DNA of 64,000 nt, taken from Massariosphaeria phaeospora. Taxonomy: Eukaryota; Ascomycota; Dothideomycetes; Pleosporales. Numbering within the stretch: the first letter of the stretch is position 1; each line of letters begins with the position of its first letter. Below the pieces are notes generated by a model. That model was given only the letters and a program-made list of their open reading frames with translations. It searched no databases and was not told the origin of the DNA. Positions 11,586 through 23,063 of the stretch are shown here, one piece after another. The stretch lies in NCBI GenBank assembly GCA_011032825.1, contig JAADJZ010000008.1, positions 496,001 to 560,000 of the forward strand, written 5' to 3'. Position numbers and translations under genes: made by a program.

Positions 11586-12423
11586 ATGTCGCAAGTCCAC
11601 GCTCTGTCCGATGACCAGGTAGGATCCTCCCGTGCCCTGGGTAGGCAGTTCCCGCTGCGCCCTGGAGCTCCCCCGCCAATACGTCAACAGCAGCTAATGT
11701 GGGCTGCCATGCTAGGTCACGGGCGAGCTGAAGAAGATGACGGCCTTCATCGAGCAGGAGGCCAAGGAGAAGGCCAACGAGATACGGCTCAAGGCCGACG
11801 AGGAGTTCGCAATCGAGAAGTCGAAGCTCGTCCGCCAAGAAACGGCCACCATCGACACGTCCTACGAGAAGAAGTTCAAGCAGGCCAGCATGTCGCAGCA
11901 GATCACACGCTCCACCGTCGCCAACAAGACGCGGATAAAGGTCCTCTCGGCCCGCCAGGAGCTGCTCAACCGGCTGTTCGAGGACGCCAGCAAGAAGCTC
12001 CAGGACGTCGCGAAAGACAAGGGCAAATACCAGGGCCTGTTGAAGAACTTGATACTGGAGGGTGCCTATGCGCTCAGCGAGGACAAGCTGCAGGTCAAGG
12101 CGAGGAAAGCCGATTCCGACGTGGTGAAGAAGGCCATCGATGACGCACAGTCGGAATACAAGAGCAAGATAGACAAGGAAGTCACAATCACCATCGATGA
12201 GAAGGACCCCCTGCCTGAGGGATCGTGAGTTGACTGGTCTGCATTGAAATGTCTGAAACTGACGACTAGCAGCGCTGGCGGCGTTATCATTGTGGGCTCA
12301 GGCGGTAGGATCGACATCAACAATACCTTCGAGGAGCGATTGAAGCTGCTCGAGACCGACGCCTTGCCTTCGATCAGAGTCTTGCTCTTTGGAGAGAACC
12401 AGAACCGCCATTTCCGTGATTGA
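11586..12423 (+). CDS. vma4: V-type H+-ATPase subunit E
   Basis: Three exons, 11586-11618, 11716-12224 and about 12270-12423, giving about 231 aa (yeast Vma4 has 233). The opening is MSQVHALSDDQVTGELKKMT, followed by a long charged helix (FIEQEAKEKANEIRLKADEE). The C-terminal domain includes AGGVIIVGSGGRIDINNTFE and ends in ERLKLLETDALPSIR and a short tail. Subunit E forms the peripheral stator stalk with subunit G, holding V1 to V0 on vacuole and Golgi membranes. The last acceptor could be at either of two adjacent AGs (12269 or 12272), which changes the protein by one Ser. High confidence. Confidence 0.96.
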
Positions 12424-13196
12424 AAGCTCGCATATCTTGTCCAGGTTTAGGTGTTGAGCATATTCCGATTATGATTCGTTCCAAGCGTGGTCCACCCGGG
12501 CATGATGCTCGCACTGTCTGTCATCGGCGGTTTTGTTTTCAATCAGAGCTAGGTGGTATAGCCACGGAAAGTCCTGAGTGTGCGGAACGAAGTGCGAGCC
12601 TTCTATTCAGGACGGAGCGTGTAGAATACTTGAAACATTTAGCGGCCTTCACACGTGCATTCCACATACACTTGCCACCCTCCGCCCCCTCGTACATACT
12701 CTGAAAAGGGTATCAAACCTAATCGAGAAAGTGTAGATGATGACCGTACATGCGCGTCGGCGCTCAGTGTCCCGCCCTCTGTGCCACTATTCCCAAAGCG
12801 GGTAACCCATCCTGGCCAAAAATACGTCGTTGTGATTGGTTGGCATCCCGCGATTAGCCACGGGCCTCCCCCGCAACACCACGACCCATTGCCCGCATCC
12901 GCTTTCTGCGATTGTCAATCGTGGCGAGTGTAGGCGTGACGGCTGAGCCTTAGCTATGCATCTTCTTCTGCATATGCACGTCTACTGCTTCCAGTGCCGC
13001 TTTCAGCAAATAGTTCCCCTGCTCACGCTGCGGGGCAGGAGGGCCGTCTCTACTGTTGTTGGATGAGGTGCAATCAGGGGCCCACCCGAGGTGATGTGGT
13101 GATGTTGTTTAAGTAGAGGTGTGCCTCGCTGTGCTTTGCTTTGCCTTTTCTAGAGCCACACTGCTTCTGTTGAGCTTCATCGACCTTATCATCGTT

Positions 13197-13213
13197 TATC
13201 TATCTATCTATCT
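13197..13213. repeat. TATC microsatellite
   Basis: Four tandem TATC-type tetranucleotides in the promoter region of the cupin gene. Confidence 0.8.
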
Positions 13214-13272
13214 TCCCTGGACAAAGTACTCCTCACAGATCAGATCACATCATCGTAGTGAGCTGACCTGGA

Positions 13273-13282
13273 ATATATAAAG
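13273..13282 (+). promoter_or_regulatory. TATA-like box for the cupin gene
   Basis: ATATATAAAG lies about 105 bp upstream of the ATG at 13385, a usual distance when the 5' UTR is short. Inferred from sequence only. Confidence 0.5.
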
Positions 13283-13384
13283 GTATATCTCTATTCATTT
13301 CCAATATCTCCTCGCGGTCATTCCAACTTCCTTCACAGTTCCTCCCTCATTGCTATTACCTTAGTTAGAAACACAACTAACACA

Positions 13385-13993
13385 ATGGGCCACCTCCTCA
13401 GCAAAGTCAAATCCTCCTCCTCATCCTCCGCCACTACCACCGAGAAGATGTCTGATCCCGTCGGCATGACGCACTTCGCAAAGGCGCAGTCGACGTTCAA
13501 GCCGCCGCTCATCGCCAACGAGAACGCGTTTCTGGGCGACATCGTGTCCAAGTATGCACTATCCCCCCGCTCCAAGTCCACACCGATATGAAGCAGCCCA
13601 ATTAACATGATAACCAGTGACAAGATCGATTCCGAAAAGCCTATTTCGTGCGGCTTTTACCGGTTAGAGAAGGGCACGCCGCTGGTGTATACGTGTACGT
13701 CCATCCGTCCATCTATCTACATTCCCGTCCCATGCTTTGAACATAGTTTGCTTCACTTCCCACTCCCTGGAGATGCACACGATGCTGATTATCTATTTAC
13801 TCGCAAAGACACCTACCACGAAATGAAGATCATCGTCGAGGGCTCGTTCATCATCTCGGACGAGACGGGCAAGGAGGTTACCGCGGTGCCGGGCGATGTG
13901 TTTTACTTCCCCAAGGGCGCGAAGATCACGTTCAAGACGGACGACTATGGATTGGCGTTTTATACGGGGCAGAGGAAGGAGGGGGCTGCGTGA
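13385..13993 (+). CDS. EutQ-like single-domain cupin protein
   Basis: Three exons, 13385-13551, 13618-13694 and 13809-13993, giving 142 aa. The two splices restore CGFYRLEKGTPLVYTYTYHE, a conserved stretch of the fungal EutQ-like cupins. The barrel continues with MKIIVEGSFIISDETGKEV, PGDVFYFPKGAKITF and YGLAFYTGQR. The N-terminus carries an extra Ser-rich segment (about residues 7-16) before a Met at residue 22, which may be an alternative start. The fungal members are small cytosolic cupins without proven substrate; the name comes from bacterial ethanolamine-utilisation EutQ and does not imply that pathway here. Confidence 0.9.
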
Positions 13994-14208
13994 GGTTTGA
14001 GGGAGGTGGTGTGATGAGTGAGGGGTTGGTAGATATGAAGGAGGAATTGAATGCTGCTCTTTTTTCAGCTGGTGTTGTGCAGGTGGTGATGATTGAGACT
14101 GAGGTGTAATGGTTTCTATGCATAGGCTGACTCGATATAGTGTAGATATGCTTTCGATATCTCTACGTAGTACGTACGTACTTAGTTCACCACGCTCCCA
14201 CTCCCCAT

Positions 14209-15418
14209 CTACGCCTCACCAATCCTAACCACGATCTTCCCCACCGCCTTCTGCCCCTCCAACACCTCAAACGCCCTAACCGCCTCCTCGAACCCAAACG
14301 TCTCCGCCACAACCGGCTTAATCCCATGCGCCTCAACAAACCGACACAGCTCCGTCGAATCCCTTGCGCTAAACGCCGTGCGGCCCTTCACCGTCTTAGC
14401 CCCAAACAGCATGCTCGGCACAAACGCTTCGGAAATCGGCTCGTTGGCCGACAGCACGCCGATGATGCTGACGAGGCCGCCGGTGCGCGTGCTCATGAGC
14501 GACTGCATGAGCGTGGCGGCGCCGCCGACTTCGATGACGTGGTCGACGCCGGCGCCCGACGTCAGGCGCAGCACTTCGGCGTCCCAGGCGGGTGTCGTCT
14601 TGTAGTTGATGAGGTGGGTTGCGCCGAGGGATTTTGCCAGGTCGAGTTTTGCGTCTGAGGAGGAGGTGGCGATGACGGTGGCGCCGAGGGCGGCGGCGAT
14701 CTAGGGGGGGCAGGTCAGTACAGTACTGTGAAAACGGTTTTCCCCCGATCCAAGTTCAGATGGTAGAATAGGGGAGGGAGACAAGGGCAGAGGAACGCAC
14801 CTGAATGGCGAAACAGCTAACGCCCCCGGTTCCCTGCGTCAACACCGTCTGGCCCTGCAGTCTCTTGTCCGTGAAGCTACCCTTCCACTCTCCAACCTGC
14901 CCATCGAGCCTCCCATCCAAGCCGCCCCGAATCGCCGCCCACGCCGTCGACCCCGCCGTAAACAGACACGCCGCCTCCTCCGCAGTCAGGTTCTTCGGCG
15001 CGGGGATCGGATACCCATCATCGACCAGCAGCCAGCTCTGCAGCGTGCCATCGACAGCCCTGCCTCCGAGAATCCTGCTCTGGTCGAGCTGAGTGACGTC
15101 GCCGTCGAGCCATGCGCAGGGATGGATGACCACGAGCGTGCCTTCGCGGCCGCGCCAGCTGGACGATGAGCCAGCCGTGTGGATGACGCCTGCGCCGTCG
15201 GAGCCAGGGACTAGGTCGGCGACGTGGTCGCCGGGGTACTGTGGGTTGCGGGTGGCGATGAGGTAGTCGCGGTAGTTGAGGGAGGCGGCGGTCAGACGGA
15301 CGAGGACTTGGTTGGGGCCGGGGGTCGGCACGGCTTTGTCGACTTTGGTGAGGTCTTGGACTTTGGAGGCGGTGGAGGGGATGGTCCACGCGGGGTTGGT
15401 GGTGGGTCGGGGAGCCAT
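14209..15418 (-). CDS. zinc-type alcohol dehydrogenase / quinone oxidoreductase (MDR family)
   Basis: Two exons, 15418-14801 and 14700-14209 (intron 100 bp), giving 369 aa, the usual size. The N-terminal catalytic domain shows VLVRLTAASLNYRDYLIA and VPGSDGAGVIHTAG. The NAD(P)-binding fold has QTVLTQGTGGVSCFAIQIAA across the intron, then GATVIATSSSDAKLDLAKSL and GVDHVIEVGGAATL. The usual structural-zinc Cys cluster of classical ADHs is not seen, so this is likely a zinc-independent or single-zinc MDR reductase acting in the cytosol. A neighbouring GH27 gene lies downstream with no obvious functional link. Substrate unknown. Confidence 0.92.
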
Positions 15419-16456
15419 TGCGGGGATATATATGGATGAACAGAAGGTATATGTATGTACGTATAGATGGATGTTGTTTGGTAGATAGACAAGCAGTTGA
15501 CTGGTAGTGTGTCAGTGTCAACGAAGTCTGTAGCTGTGGATGTCGAACAGAAATATACCAGAGCAGAAAGCCCACCCTTTATACCTCCCCAACCCCATTC
15601 TTCCCTCCGCCCACAAATGCCCCTCGTTACTTCTCCGTCCATCCACTGGCCCCGGCTACTTGGCCGTCCACGATTCCTAAGCCCTCCATACGCCCCGTCC
15701 CACCAGTCCCAATCCCCACTAACCCCATGCAGCAAGACTGCCAGGCACGACTCGCAGCAGCCGAACTCCGTAATATGTCCATCACGCACTATAGCTCTTG
15801 TTCACACATGTCGTCCATATTGCGAAAGACTAAGTCGTAGGAAATCCGCAGCTTATTCATCGGCGTGCTGGGGCGTATACGCGATTGGTTGGTTAAGAGC
15901 ACAGGGGTGGGAACTCCGCAGCCCGCTAGGGGGTTACGTAGTGGCCAGTTTGTAAGTTGTCGCTTGGTGAACGCAAAAGCTTCTCTGAACGGACGAAGTA
16001 CAGGAGTTACAGAGACGGATAATTCCGGGCTTGCGGACCATGCATTGCGACGGTCGAATTGTCGTGGAAGAGGTGGAGGAGAGTCCGGAGTTAGGTACGC
16101 TTCGTGTCCGGTGTTGAATTGTAGAGCCTTGGCGTTGTCCCGCATTAAGATTAGCTCTTGCAGAGTGCCAGAACAGTCCAGTCCTCACATTCATCTTCAT
16201 CACCAAAGCTAAGCTTGACTCCAAATACCTTTTTGGTTTTCGATTCAAGAAGCTCAATTGTATGTTTTCTAGTGCAGCAATAGTCCAAGGCCAACTATCT
16301 CTCAAACTATAAGTCAGAACTAGCAATATTGAGGGAGAGTAGGAAAGAGCGGACTAGGGGTGGAATAACATCATATACAGGCAGAAAGGGAAGACCGAAC
16401 CATGATCCAAGCTCTCCATCGCATACACCTTCATACCTACTTCACTCCCGCACCTC
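15419..16456. other. intergenic
   Basis: About 1 kb between the MDR gene start and the GH27 3' end. Frames of 110-165 codons exist on both strands, but none resembles a protein family, so they were not called. Confidence 0.45.
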
Positions 16457-17788
16457 TCAACACCCCACCGTACAAGCCACCTTCCAAACCCGATAGACCT
16501 TCGCTTCGTGCGCCTGTACTTCTGTCGTATAAGGGATATCGTACGGCCCCAAATCCTTCTTCTTCCACAGGTCCCGCATACGATACACATCCCACGGCAC
16601 CGTCAAATGCTCGCGCATACTCACCGTGATACTAGCCGTGCTAGTGCCGCGATTCAGCAACGCAATCGCCATACTCTCGTCCTTCAGCTGCCGTGCGTAG
16701 ATCTGCGTGTTGTTATCTGCGCTGCTCCACTGCAGGGATGCAGGCTGGCCGAGCGCGTCTTGGTTGATTTCGATGACTTCCTTGTTGGTGAGCGTGGCCA
16801 TGTCGAAAGCGTCGAGGTTGTTGATGTTGGCGCCGATGAGGAGCGGGGAATTGACGAGCGCCCACAGCGAGAAGTGCGTGCGGTATTCGAGGTCGGAGGC
16901 GCCGATGCCGACGAGCTGCTTGCTGGCGCCGTCGAGGCCGATGATCAGCATGTCGTAGTCGTTCCAGTGGCCCGGGCCGGAGAAGTGTGTGAGCGTATTG
17001 CCGCGGTCGAGCATGTCGAGCACATCGAAGTAGTACTTTTCGCGGTTGCCCGGGTAGTTGAAGTCGTCGGAGATGTCTTGTCCAATGCGCCATTGGTTTG
17101 CGCCTTCTTCGCCGGCCCAGTCCCACACGTTGGCCCAGCCGCAATGACAGGCGTGGAACACGGTGGAGTGATTTGTGGCGAGGAGCGCTTTGCTCATGTC
17201 GAGCATGACTTGTTGGACTTCGGCCTGAGGGGCGTTGGCGTGCGAGCAGCAACTGTCGTATTTGAGATGATCGATTCCCCATGAGGCGAAGAGTTTTGCA
17301 TCTGCATCTGCATGACCTTCTGACCCAGTGAAGCCAGCGCAAGTGTCTACTCCTGGCCCGCTGTAGATGCCTAGCTTGAAACCCTTTGAGTGTGCATAAT
17401 CCGCTAGAGCTTTCATTCCACTAGGAAATTTGACCGGATCGACTTCCAGCGGATGGTCCGCTCGCGAGCCCTTGTAGCGTTGCCATCCGTCGTCAATGTT
17501 TACGTAGGTATAGCCTGCATCTTTGAGACCCCTCCTTTCTAGCGCATCGATCGTATCGCGGATTAATGTCTCGTTGATATCGGGGCCGAAGTTGTTCCAT
17601 GAACTCCATCCCATAGGAGGTGTTGGAGCAAGACCATTAGTAATATTGACCTCGCCGCCGTAGTATGTTACATTCCATGGTACAATCGGCGTAGGCGTAG
17701 GGGTCGGCGCTGAGATGGTATTGGTCTGGACTTGAGCGCGAACGACAGCTACGAGGCCAGCAGCCACAATGAGAGAAGAGTGAAACAT
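16457..17788 (-). CDS. secreted GH27 alpha-galactosidase
   Basis: Single-exon frame of 443 aa. The signal peptide is residues 1-18 (MFHSSLIVAAGLVAVVRA), followed by a Thr/Pro-rich linker at 22-38. The GH27 barrel begins with PPMGWSSWNNFG (58-69) and DDGWQ (99-103). The nucleophile region is LKYDSC, with Asp178, and the acid/base region is RIGQDIS, with Asp238. GPGHWNDYDML follows, as in the family. GH27 enzymes release alpha-linked galactose from galactomannan and raffinose-type sugars outside the cell. N-glycosylation sequons are frequent (NVT, NIT, NET, NHS). Intronless, complete and well conserved. Confidence 0.95.
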   Translation of the reverse strand: MFHSSLIVAAGLVAVVRAQVQTNTISAPTPTPTPIVPWNVTYYGGEVNITNGLAPTPPMGWSSWNNFGPDINETLIRDTIDALERRGLKDAGYTYVNIDDGWQRYKGSRADHPLEVDPVKFPSGMKALADYAHSKGFKLGIYSGPGVDTCAGFTGSEGHADADAKLFASWGIDHLKYDSCCSHANAPQAEVQQVMLDMSKALLATNHSTVFHACHCGWANVWDWAGEEGANQWRIGQDISDDFNYPGNREKYYFDVLDMLDRGNTLTHFSGPGHWNDYDMLIIGLDGASKQLVGIGASDLEYRTHFSLWALVNSPLLIGANINNLDAFDMATLTNKEVIEINQDALGQPASLQWSSADNNTQIYARQLKDESMAIALLNRGTSTASITVSMREHLTVPWDVYRMRDLWKKKDLGPYDIPYTTEVQAHEAKVYRVWKVACTVGC

Positions 17789-20684
17789 TCTGGCTGATAC
17801 ACAATTTGCTTCTTGGAATTTAAGAAAGATTGACAGGGAGTCGAACGAAGTTCAGAAGTTAAATAAACCGAGCTTTGAAGAATATGAATGTCCTCGAAAG
17901 GCTTCGTATGTTGAGAGCTCTTCCACAGGAGCTCGAAAAAGAGACTTGTAGCGCAAAGCTCAGGAAAGCCAATGCGGGGACGTAATCATATATGAGGGCT
18001 CCATCGTAGACGATTTAAAGTGACGAAGCAGTGCATCTTGCAGCAACGATAGCTCAGGGATACTAGCTGCAGGATTTAGCCAGGTACGGATATTCATTAT
18101 TTCGTAAACGAGTAGTCCGTAGTTCTCCCAGATTGGGGTGAGAACCAATTGCAAGTATTTTTACGAGGGATAAATTCGTCAGGGGTCCTGTGTTTGACCA
18201 CGATTTCTTTTGCACGATAACTGAAAACGCTACAGTCAAGTGGCAGCCCGCGGGAGAGAAAGACCGATAATAGAAGTGGGCGTCTTCACGATTATTAAAA
18301 GTTCCAATGGCAAAGGATTGGCGGTTATTCCCGTGAATACTTGAAGAGCTTGATGTATACACCTTGTACACCGGGGTCATAAATTGCAATGCATGCAGGC
18401 GGGTAATGGAACCCTTGCATAAAAGAGCGCCTAGGTCTCCGAAACAAGTAGCTGTCCCTTCGATGCCCATTACGTAGACCAGTGGAGGACAATCTGGTCA
18501 CTAGTTTTCTAACTTTACCCATCACCTTAACTGTAGCATACTGCCAAAGGTGGAGAAAGGAGTGCCCGAAAACCTGCACTACACTGCAAGGATCGTGCGG
18601 GAAGGTGGCAAAACCAGAAAGTGAAAACAGCCATGAACAAACGCATGACCCATAAAGCCATTAAAGGCAAGGAGATATCGGAGGTCGGACACGAAACTAA
18701 ACTAAACACTCGAAGAGTGCCGATAAGAAAGAGAACATTACTCACATACATGTACCTATAGTAAACCATTCGTCAATGCTGTTCGCTTTGCAAAACTCCA
18801 TCGCGTCTGGTTTGTCACTTTCCTCTACGGCATCTGAACTGGGAAGTATCCAGAGAAAGTTTTCGCAAATCTCAAACTTGCTGCGGAGAGCCTCATTTGT
18901 ATTGGCCCATCCAGGATATACGCAGAAGATTGTCTAGGGGCTGTGGTAATTGCCGTATGGTTTCGGGAAGGCTTGTCTCCGCATACAGGCGAATCAGATC
19001 TCTGAGGTGCGGACTCAGTCGAGGAAGGCGTCGGAGGGATTTGGCATCGCGTTTGCAGATAATCTGGCAAAGTCAGCTCGGGCGGGGCGTGTAGTGTCGG
19101 AGGCAGCTTGAACAACGGGAAAATAGGTAAGAGTTCTAGTTTCTGTTGTCGTCGGAGCATTCGAGCAGCCCTTTGCGCAGCGCTCCGCGCCATTGTATGG
19201 AAAGCGGGTGGAGGGTTGATCGAAGAGCGACCAGGTAGCATGAGATGGAATGCGTGAGGATGGGGTGTGGGGATGGATGGCACTGGGTGGGTGCCAAGTG
19301 CGCTAGTCTCTGTTCAAGCTTAGGCCCCTGATAACTTCGTCACCACCAGAGCATCTGGCCTACACCACCAACGCCATTCTACATCACTCTTTGGGACATT
19401 GATAAAGTGGACGCGCTTGGAAACCCAGTCGTTTTAGAGAGACAGCATCTATGCTTTGGGTCCTAGTAGAGCAGACTGAGGCTATATCCTGTGAGGTTTC
19501 ATGCGGCTGCTGATGGGGCCAGACTACAATACCCATAATCTCAACTCTCTTCGAGCATATAACTAACAAATGGATATCGTCTCTAAACATTGCTGGAATC
19601 TCTTGTGTTGTCCTGGTAATGAAGATGGAAGAATACAGTAGTATTCGCGACATTGCTCAAACGGTATCTCTGCTTATATAGGTGATGATAACTACCCCAA
19701 CCCATCTTCGTGGCAGGATTCGTTGCTGATCAAGATAGAATAACACAATCCTCTTGCCAGTGTTCGTGTTTTTAGCAACAGGTGGATAGGATTTGGAGAT
19801 AAGAGGGTATAGTCACCTATGCTAGTAGATAGGCATTTAGACATGTACGACTCATGCTAGAGGCGCAAGACGAAGAACTAGCAGCGCTTCCAACAAGTTC
19901 CATTCATTCTCACCCGTTTTACTAACGTTACAATAGCACGACTCGGCCGAGAAAGCGCACGAGAGCACCAACGTTACACCTCCCTCACGCGTCTCCTATT
20001 TCTGAATGAGATTCGGTTCTCACTCACTTCCAAATGCCCAGTCTCCTAACAAAGTCGGTTCGAGAGATGCATGTAGTCAGATATCGGGAGGCGGTGCCAG
20101 TGCTCGATCCAGTACTTGGTCTGCGCGGCTGGCCCCCACACCCGATGATATATCCCGAACGAGGCCCTTCCGCCTTCCCGCCTTCCGCCTTCCCGCCCCC
20201 ACGTCTCCTCGCCGTGCCATCCCATTGGCTGGAATGACCAAACACGCAGAAACAGGCAAAAGGGCTACGCTCGTTCGGGGCCGAACCGATGGCGCACATG
20301 TCCGCCTAATTTAGACTCGGGACGACGCTGCAAGGCTGAAACACGCCGGTGTGCTGTCTTTGCGTCGCTATTCGTTACGGCGGGCTGAGGTCTCTTGGGC
20401 ACTTGGTTGTTTGCAGAAGGACGGCTGAACTTAGAAGATGGGAGCGCCGGGTTTGGTGTGGAAGGGGGGCATGGGTTGGAATTTGGGGTCTACGTAGGTG
20501 GGCTAGGGGCGGCGCTGTATTGGGCGCTTGGTGAAGTGCGAGGAGCATATAGGACGGGTTAGCCCGTGTGAGTTGCAACGGTTACAATCGAGTGTTGGTT
20601 TGGTCGTATCGTACTGTCCGTTCCCCGCGTTTTTGGAGTTTGTTTTTGGCTGTACTTTTCTGGAGAAGGACGCACACACGCAAT
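17789..20684. other. long intergenic region
   Basis: 2.9 kb without a convincing gene. Frames such as 18063-18470 (minus, 135 codons) and 18825-19283 (minus, 152 codons) lack family character, and the second runs through a dispersed repeat (see 18850-18898). Around 20160-20205 there are short CCTTCCGCCTTCCCG repetitions. Confidence 0.45.
18850..18898 (+). repeat. dispersed repeat core, copy 1
   Basis: Contains TTTTCGCAAATCTCAAACTT followed by GCTGCGGAGAGCCTCATTTG. The same string recurs with few changes at 25532-25577 (plus) and 48681-48725 (minus). Confidence 0.75.
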
Positions 20685-22252
20685 ATGAAGGGCTCGTTGT
20701 TCGTAGCAGGAACGGTTCTGTCCGCGGTATGCTCCCAACACTTCTTTAGATCGGGACGCCTGCTTACCATAACCAGATAGGCTATGCCGTTCCATTAGAG
20801 AAACGCAAGGCAGATTACATCTCGTCATGCGGGGAAACCTGGATGGCCGGTGACAACGTCAATAGCAATGCCGGCAAGATTGCGCGAGTGGGTTACAACT
20901 CCGCAGTGGATTCGTTCTGCGCCAAAGCAGGTGGCCAGACGGTGGCGGCGAACAAGTTCCTGTCGATGGTCGCCAGGGTCTGGCTAGACTACGGCGAGAA
21001 TCCAACATCTACGGGTCTGAATGGATTCGTGTACTTTGAGATCCACAACAAGCGGGGCGGTGACCATGTTGTAAACAGTGAGTTCTCCAAACCCCACTTC
21101 TCGATCAGAGGCTCCAGTCTTTGCTTTCCTGACACATGTGCAAAGCCGACAACTGCAAAACTTACCTGAAGAAGCTCTCTTCTGGGGGCGAATGCTACGG
21201 CAAAGATAACCACGACACCAAGGGTGGAACCTATCAAGTCGGCGCCGACGACGTCTCCTACCATGCACTGGCAAACAAACTCCCTTCCAGCTTCGAATCC
21301 ATGGACAAAACCGTGACATCGGACAGCGCAATCACCGCGCTAGGCGACGGCGGCAAAGGCAACACGCTCGCCCCGTTCCCAACCTACGTCTTCAACGACG
21401 TGGTGCCCGTCAAATGCCACAGCCACAACGACTACGAGCGCGACACAGCGCTCTACTCGGCGCTGCAAGCGGGCTGCATCTCCGTCGAAGCCGACGTATA
21501 CAACAAAGGCGGCAAACTGATCGTCTCCCACGACGACCCAGGCGACAGCGGCCCCACGTTCCAGGACCTGTACGTCACCCCGCTTAAAGACCTACTCGAC
21601 CAGCGCGGCGCCATCTTCCCCGGCAAGCCCGACCAGGGCCTCGACCTGCTAGTCGACTTTAAGGGCGCCGGCGACCAGACGTGGGACCTGGTCGTCCAGG
21701 CGCTGCAGCCGCTGCGCGACGCCGGCTATCTGAGCCACTACGACAACGGATTTCAAAAGCGCCTCGTCACTGTGATAGCGAGCGGCAACGCTGTCGTCGA
21801 CGGCGACGTCCCGGAGCCCATTGCTAAGGTCCGCGATGCGAATCCGGGGCAGGCGCTCTTTGTCGACGCGCGCGTGGACAAGGACATGTCCAAGTTCGAT
21901 ACGTCGAACTCGTACCTTGCGAGTGCGGATTTCAAGAAGGCGGTTCAGGGGGGTGGGGGCCAGGTTTCGGGGGGCAATTTGCAGAAACTGAGGGATCAGT
22001 TGAAGGCGGCGCACGATAAGGGGTTTGCTGTGCGGTACTGTAAGTTTTGACTGGCTCTTCTTCTTTGGCTGGTTAGATGCTGACTTTGTTGCTAGGGGAT
22101 GTTGCTAGCGAGGGCCAATGGCAGCAATTGATTGATGAGGGAGTTGACAGGCTGAATGTAAGTTTGCGTTTGAAGTTATGATGCTGGATTGCTAACTCTT
22201 GCAACAGGTTGACAACTTACAGAATGTGGCGAAGTTGGATTTTAAGCTGTAG
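20685..22252 (+). CDS. secreted AIM6-like PLC-type phosphodiesterase with extra N-terminal module
   Basis: Five exons, 20685-20726, 20777-21077, 21146-22039, 22096-22157 and 22208-22252, giving 447 aa; all splices are GT-AG and keep frame. The N-terminus is a signal peptide (MKGSLFVAGTVLSAIGYAVP). Residues about 22-155 form a Cys-containing module (SSCGETWMAGDN, FCAKAGG, DNCKTYLKKL, GGECYG) that I do not recognise. From about residue 185 the AIM6-like PLC-type barrel follows: VPVKCHSHNDYERD, ALQAGCISVEADVY, LIVSHDD, LLVDFKGAG, and the late exons give RYWDVASEGQWQQL. The family has TIM-barrel phosphodiesterase residues (His, Glu, Asp), but the substrate is unknown. Yeast Aim6 itself has no comparable N-terminal module as far as I know. 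Confidence 0.85.
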
Positions 22253-22412
22253 TTCAAGGTATCAATAGTTATTTTGCTTTTACGGCGTGACGTATTCATA
22301 ACTCCTTCTCGTCCTCTAGTACCAGCGCACTTGTAGCTCTTTAGTCTTCATTTCATATGTTCAAACGGGCCGAAACCTGGTCTTCTCACGCCATTCTTTC
22401 CACCGAAACTCC

Positions 22413-23063
22413 TCATGTTTGCGCCCATCTCCTCGCCAGCGACATCCCATTCCTCCCCCTCTCTTCCTCCTCGTCCTCCTCCTCATCGTCGTCGTTATCA
22501 ACCACAATCGACACCCGACTCTCGAGCACAATCATCTCTTGACTCTCTTTGGTCACTCCACTCTCCACTTCTTCAACCGCTCTCTGCATCGCTCTCTCTG
22601 TGTTCTTCCTCCTCACATGAAGGGCGATGAATAGTACCAGCGCAGCTATCAGGATACCAATGACCCCGACCGTGACACCGATGCCGATCTTTGTGGGAGT
22701 GGCCCATTCTTTGGTTTGCTTAGCGGGGGGAGCGGGTGGCGCCGAGGATGACGGCGAAGTTGGCAGAAGGGTGGCCGATGTGTGGGTAGGCGTGCACGAA
22801 GACGATGATACTGACACTGATGATGTGGATGTAGTATTCGCGAATCTAGTGGGTTGAAGAAGCGTAGTTTGGAGGTCGGACACTCTGGCTACCGTCTGGC
22901 TCGGAAAGCAATCCTGCTGAACATAAGTATAGAACCAGCTCACCAAAATCAGCCACCAACATACCGAGTATGACATGTCCCTGTTCACCATTACACCGTA
23001 CACCGCCCATACATCATCCGAAAACAGCATCAACAAAATCAGTACGAAGAGAGAGGCATTCAT
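22413..23063 (-). CDS. single-pass membrane protein with Ser/Thr-rich ectodomain
   Basis: The likely start is the Met at 23063, which opens a hydrophobic signal segment (MNASLFVLILLMLFSDDVWA). A possible GTATGT...TTCAG intron of 48 bp (22964-22917) would remove a second hydrophobic stretch without changing frame; without it the gene reads straight through. The ectodomain is short with two Cys, then a mucin-like Ser/Thr/Pro stretch. One transmembrane helix follows (IGIGVTVGVIGILIAALVLF), with a basic stop-transfer ALHVRRKN and an acidic cytosolic tail. The layout is like fungal wall-stress sensor or WSC-type proteins, but no WSC domain is present. No named family is recognised. Confidence 0.6.
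   Translation of the reverse strand: MNASLFVLILLMLFSDDVWAVYGVMVNRDMSYSVCWWLILVSWFYTYVQQDCFPSQTVARVSDLQTTLLQPTRFANTTSTSSVSVSSSSCTPTHTSATLLPTSPSSSAPPAPPAKQTKEWATPTKIGIGVTVGVIGILIAALVLFIALHVRRKNTERAMQRAVEEVESGVTKESQEMIVLESRVSIVVDNDDDEEEDEEEERGRNGMSLARRWAQT

Larger units (their letters stand above)
12424..13384. other. intergenic, promoter of the cupin gene
   Basis: No gene recognised in 961 bp. It holds a TATC microsatellite and a TATA-like box (listed separately) and a pyrimidine-rich leader just before the cupin start. Confidence 0.5.

Noticed and set aside
15934..16326. 130-codon minus-strand frame and overlapping 119-codon frame.
   Set aside because: No family character and no good start context.
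16508..17284. 258-codon plus-strand frame.
   Set aside because: Entirely antisense to the GH27 gene, whose motifs and signal peptide are clear.
14209..17788. A galactose-use gene pair (MDR reductase with GH27).
   Set aside because: Adjacency alone; the reductase has no feature tying it to galactose metabolism.
18063..18470. 135-codon minus-strand frame.
   Set aside because: No signal, domain or splice partner; composition is like the surrounding non-coding DNA.
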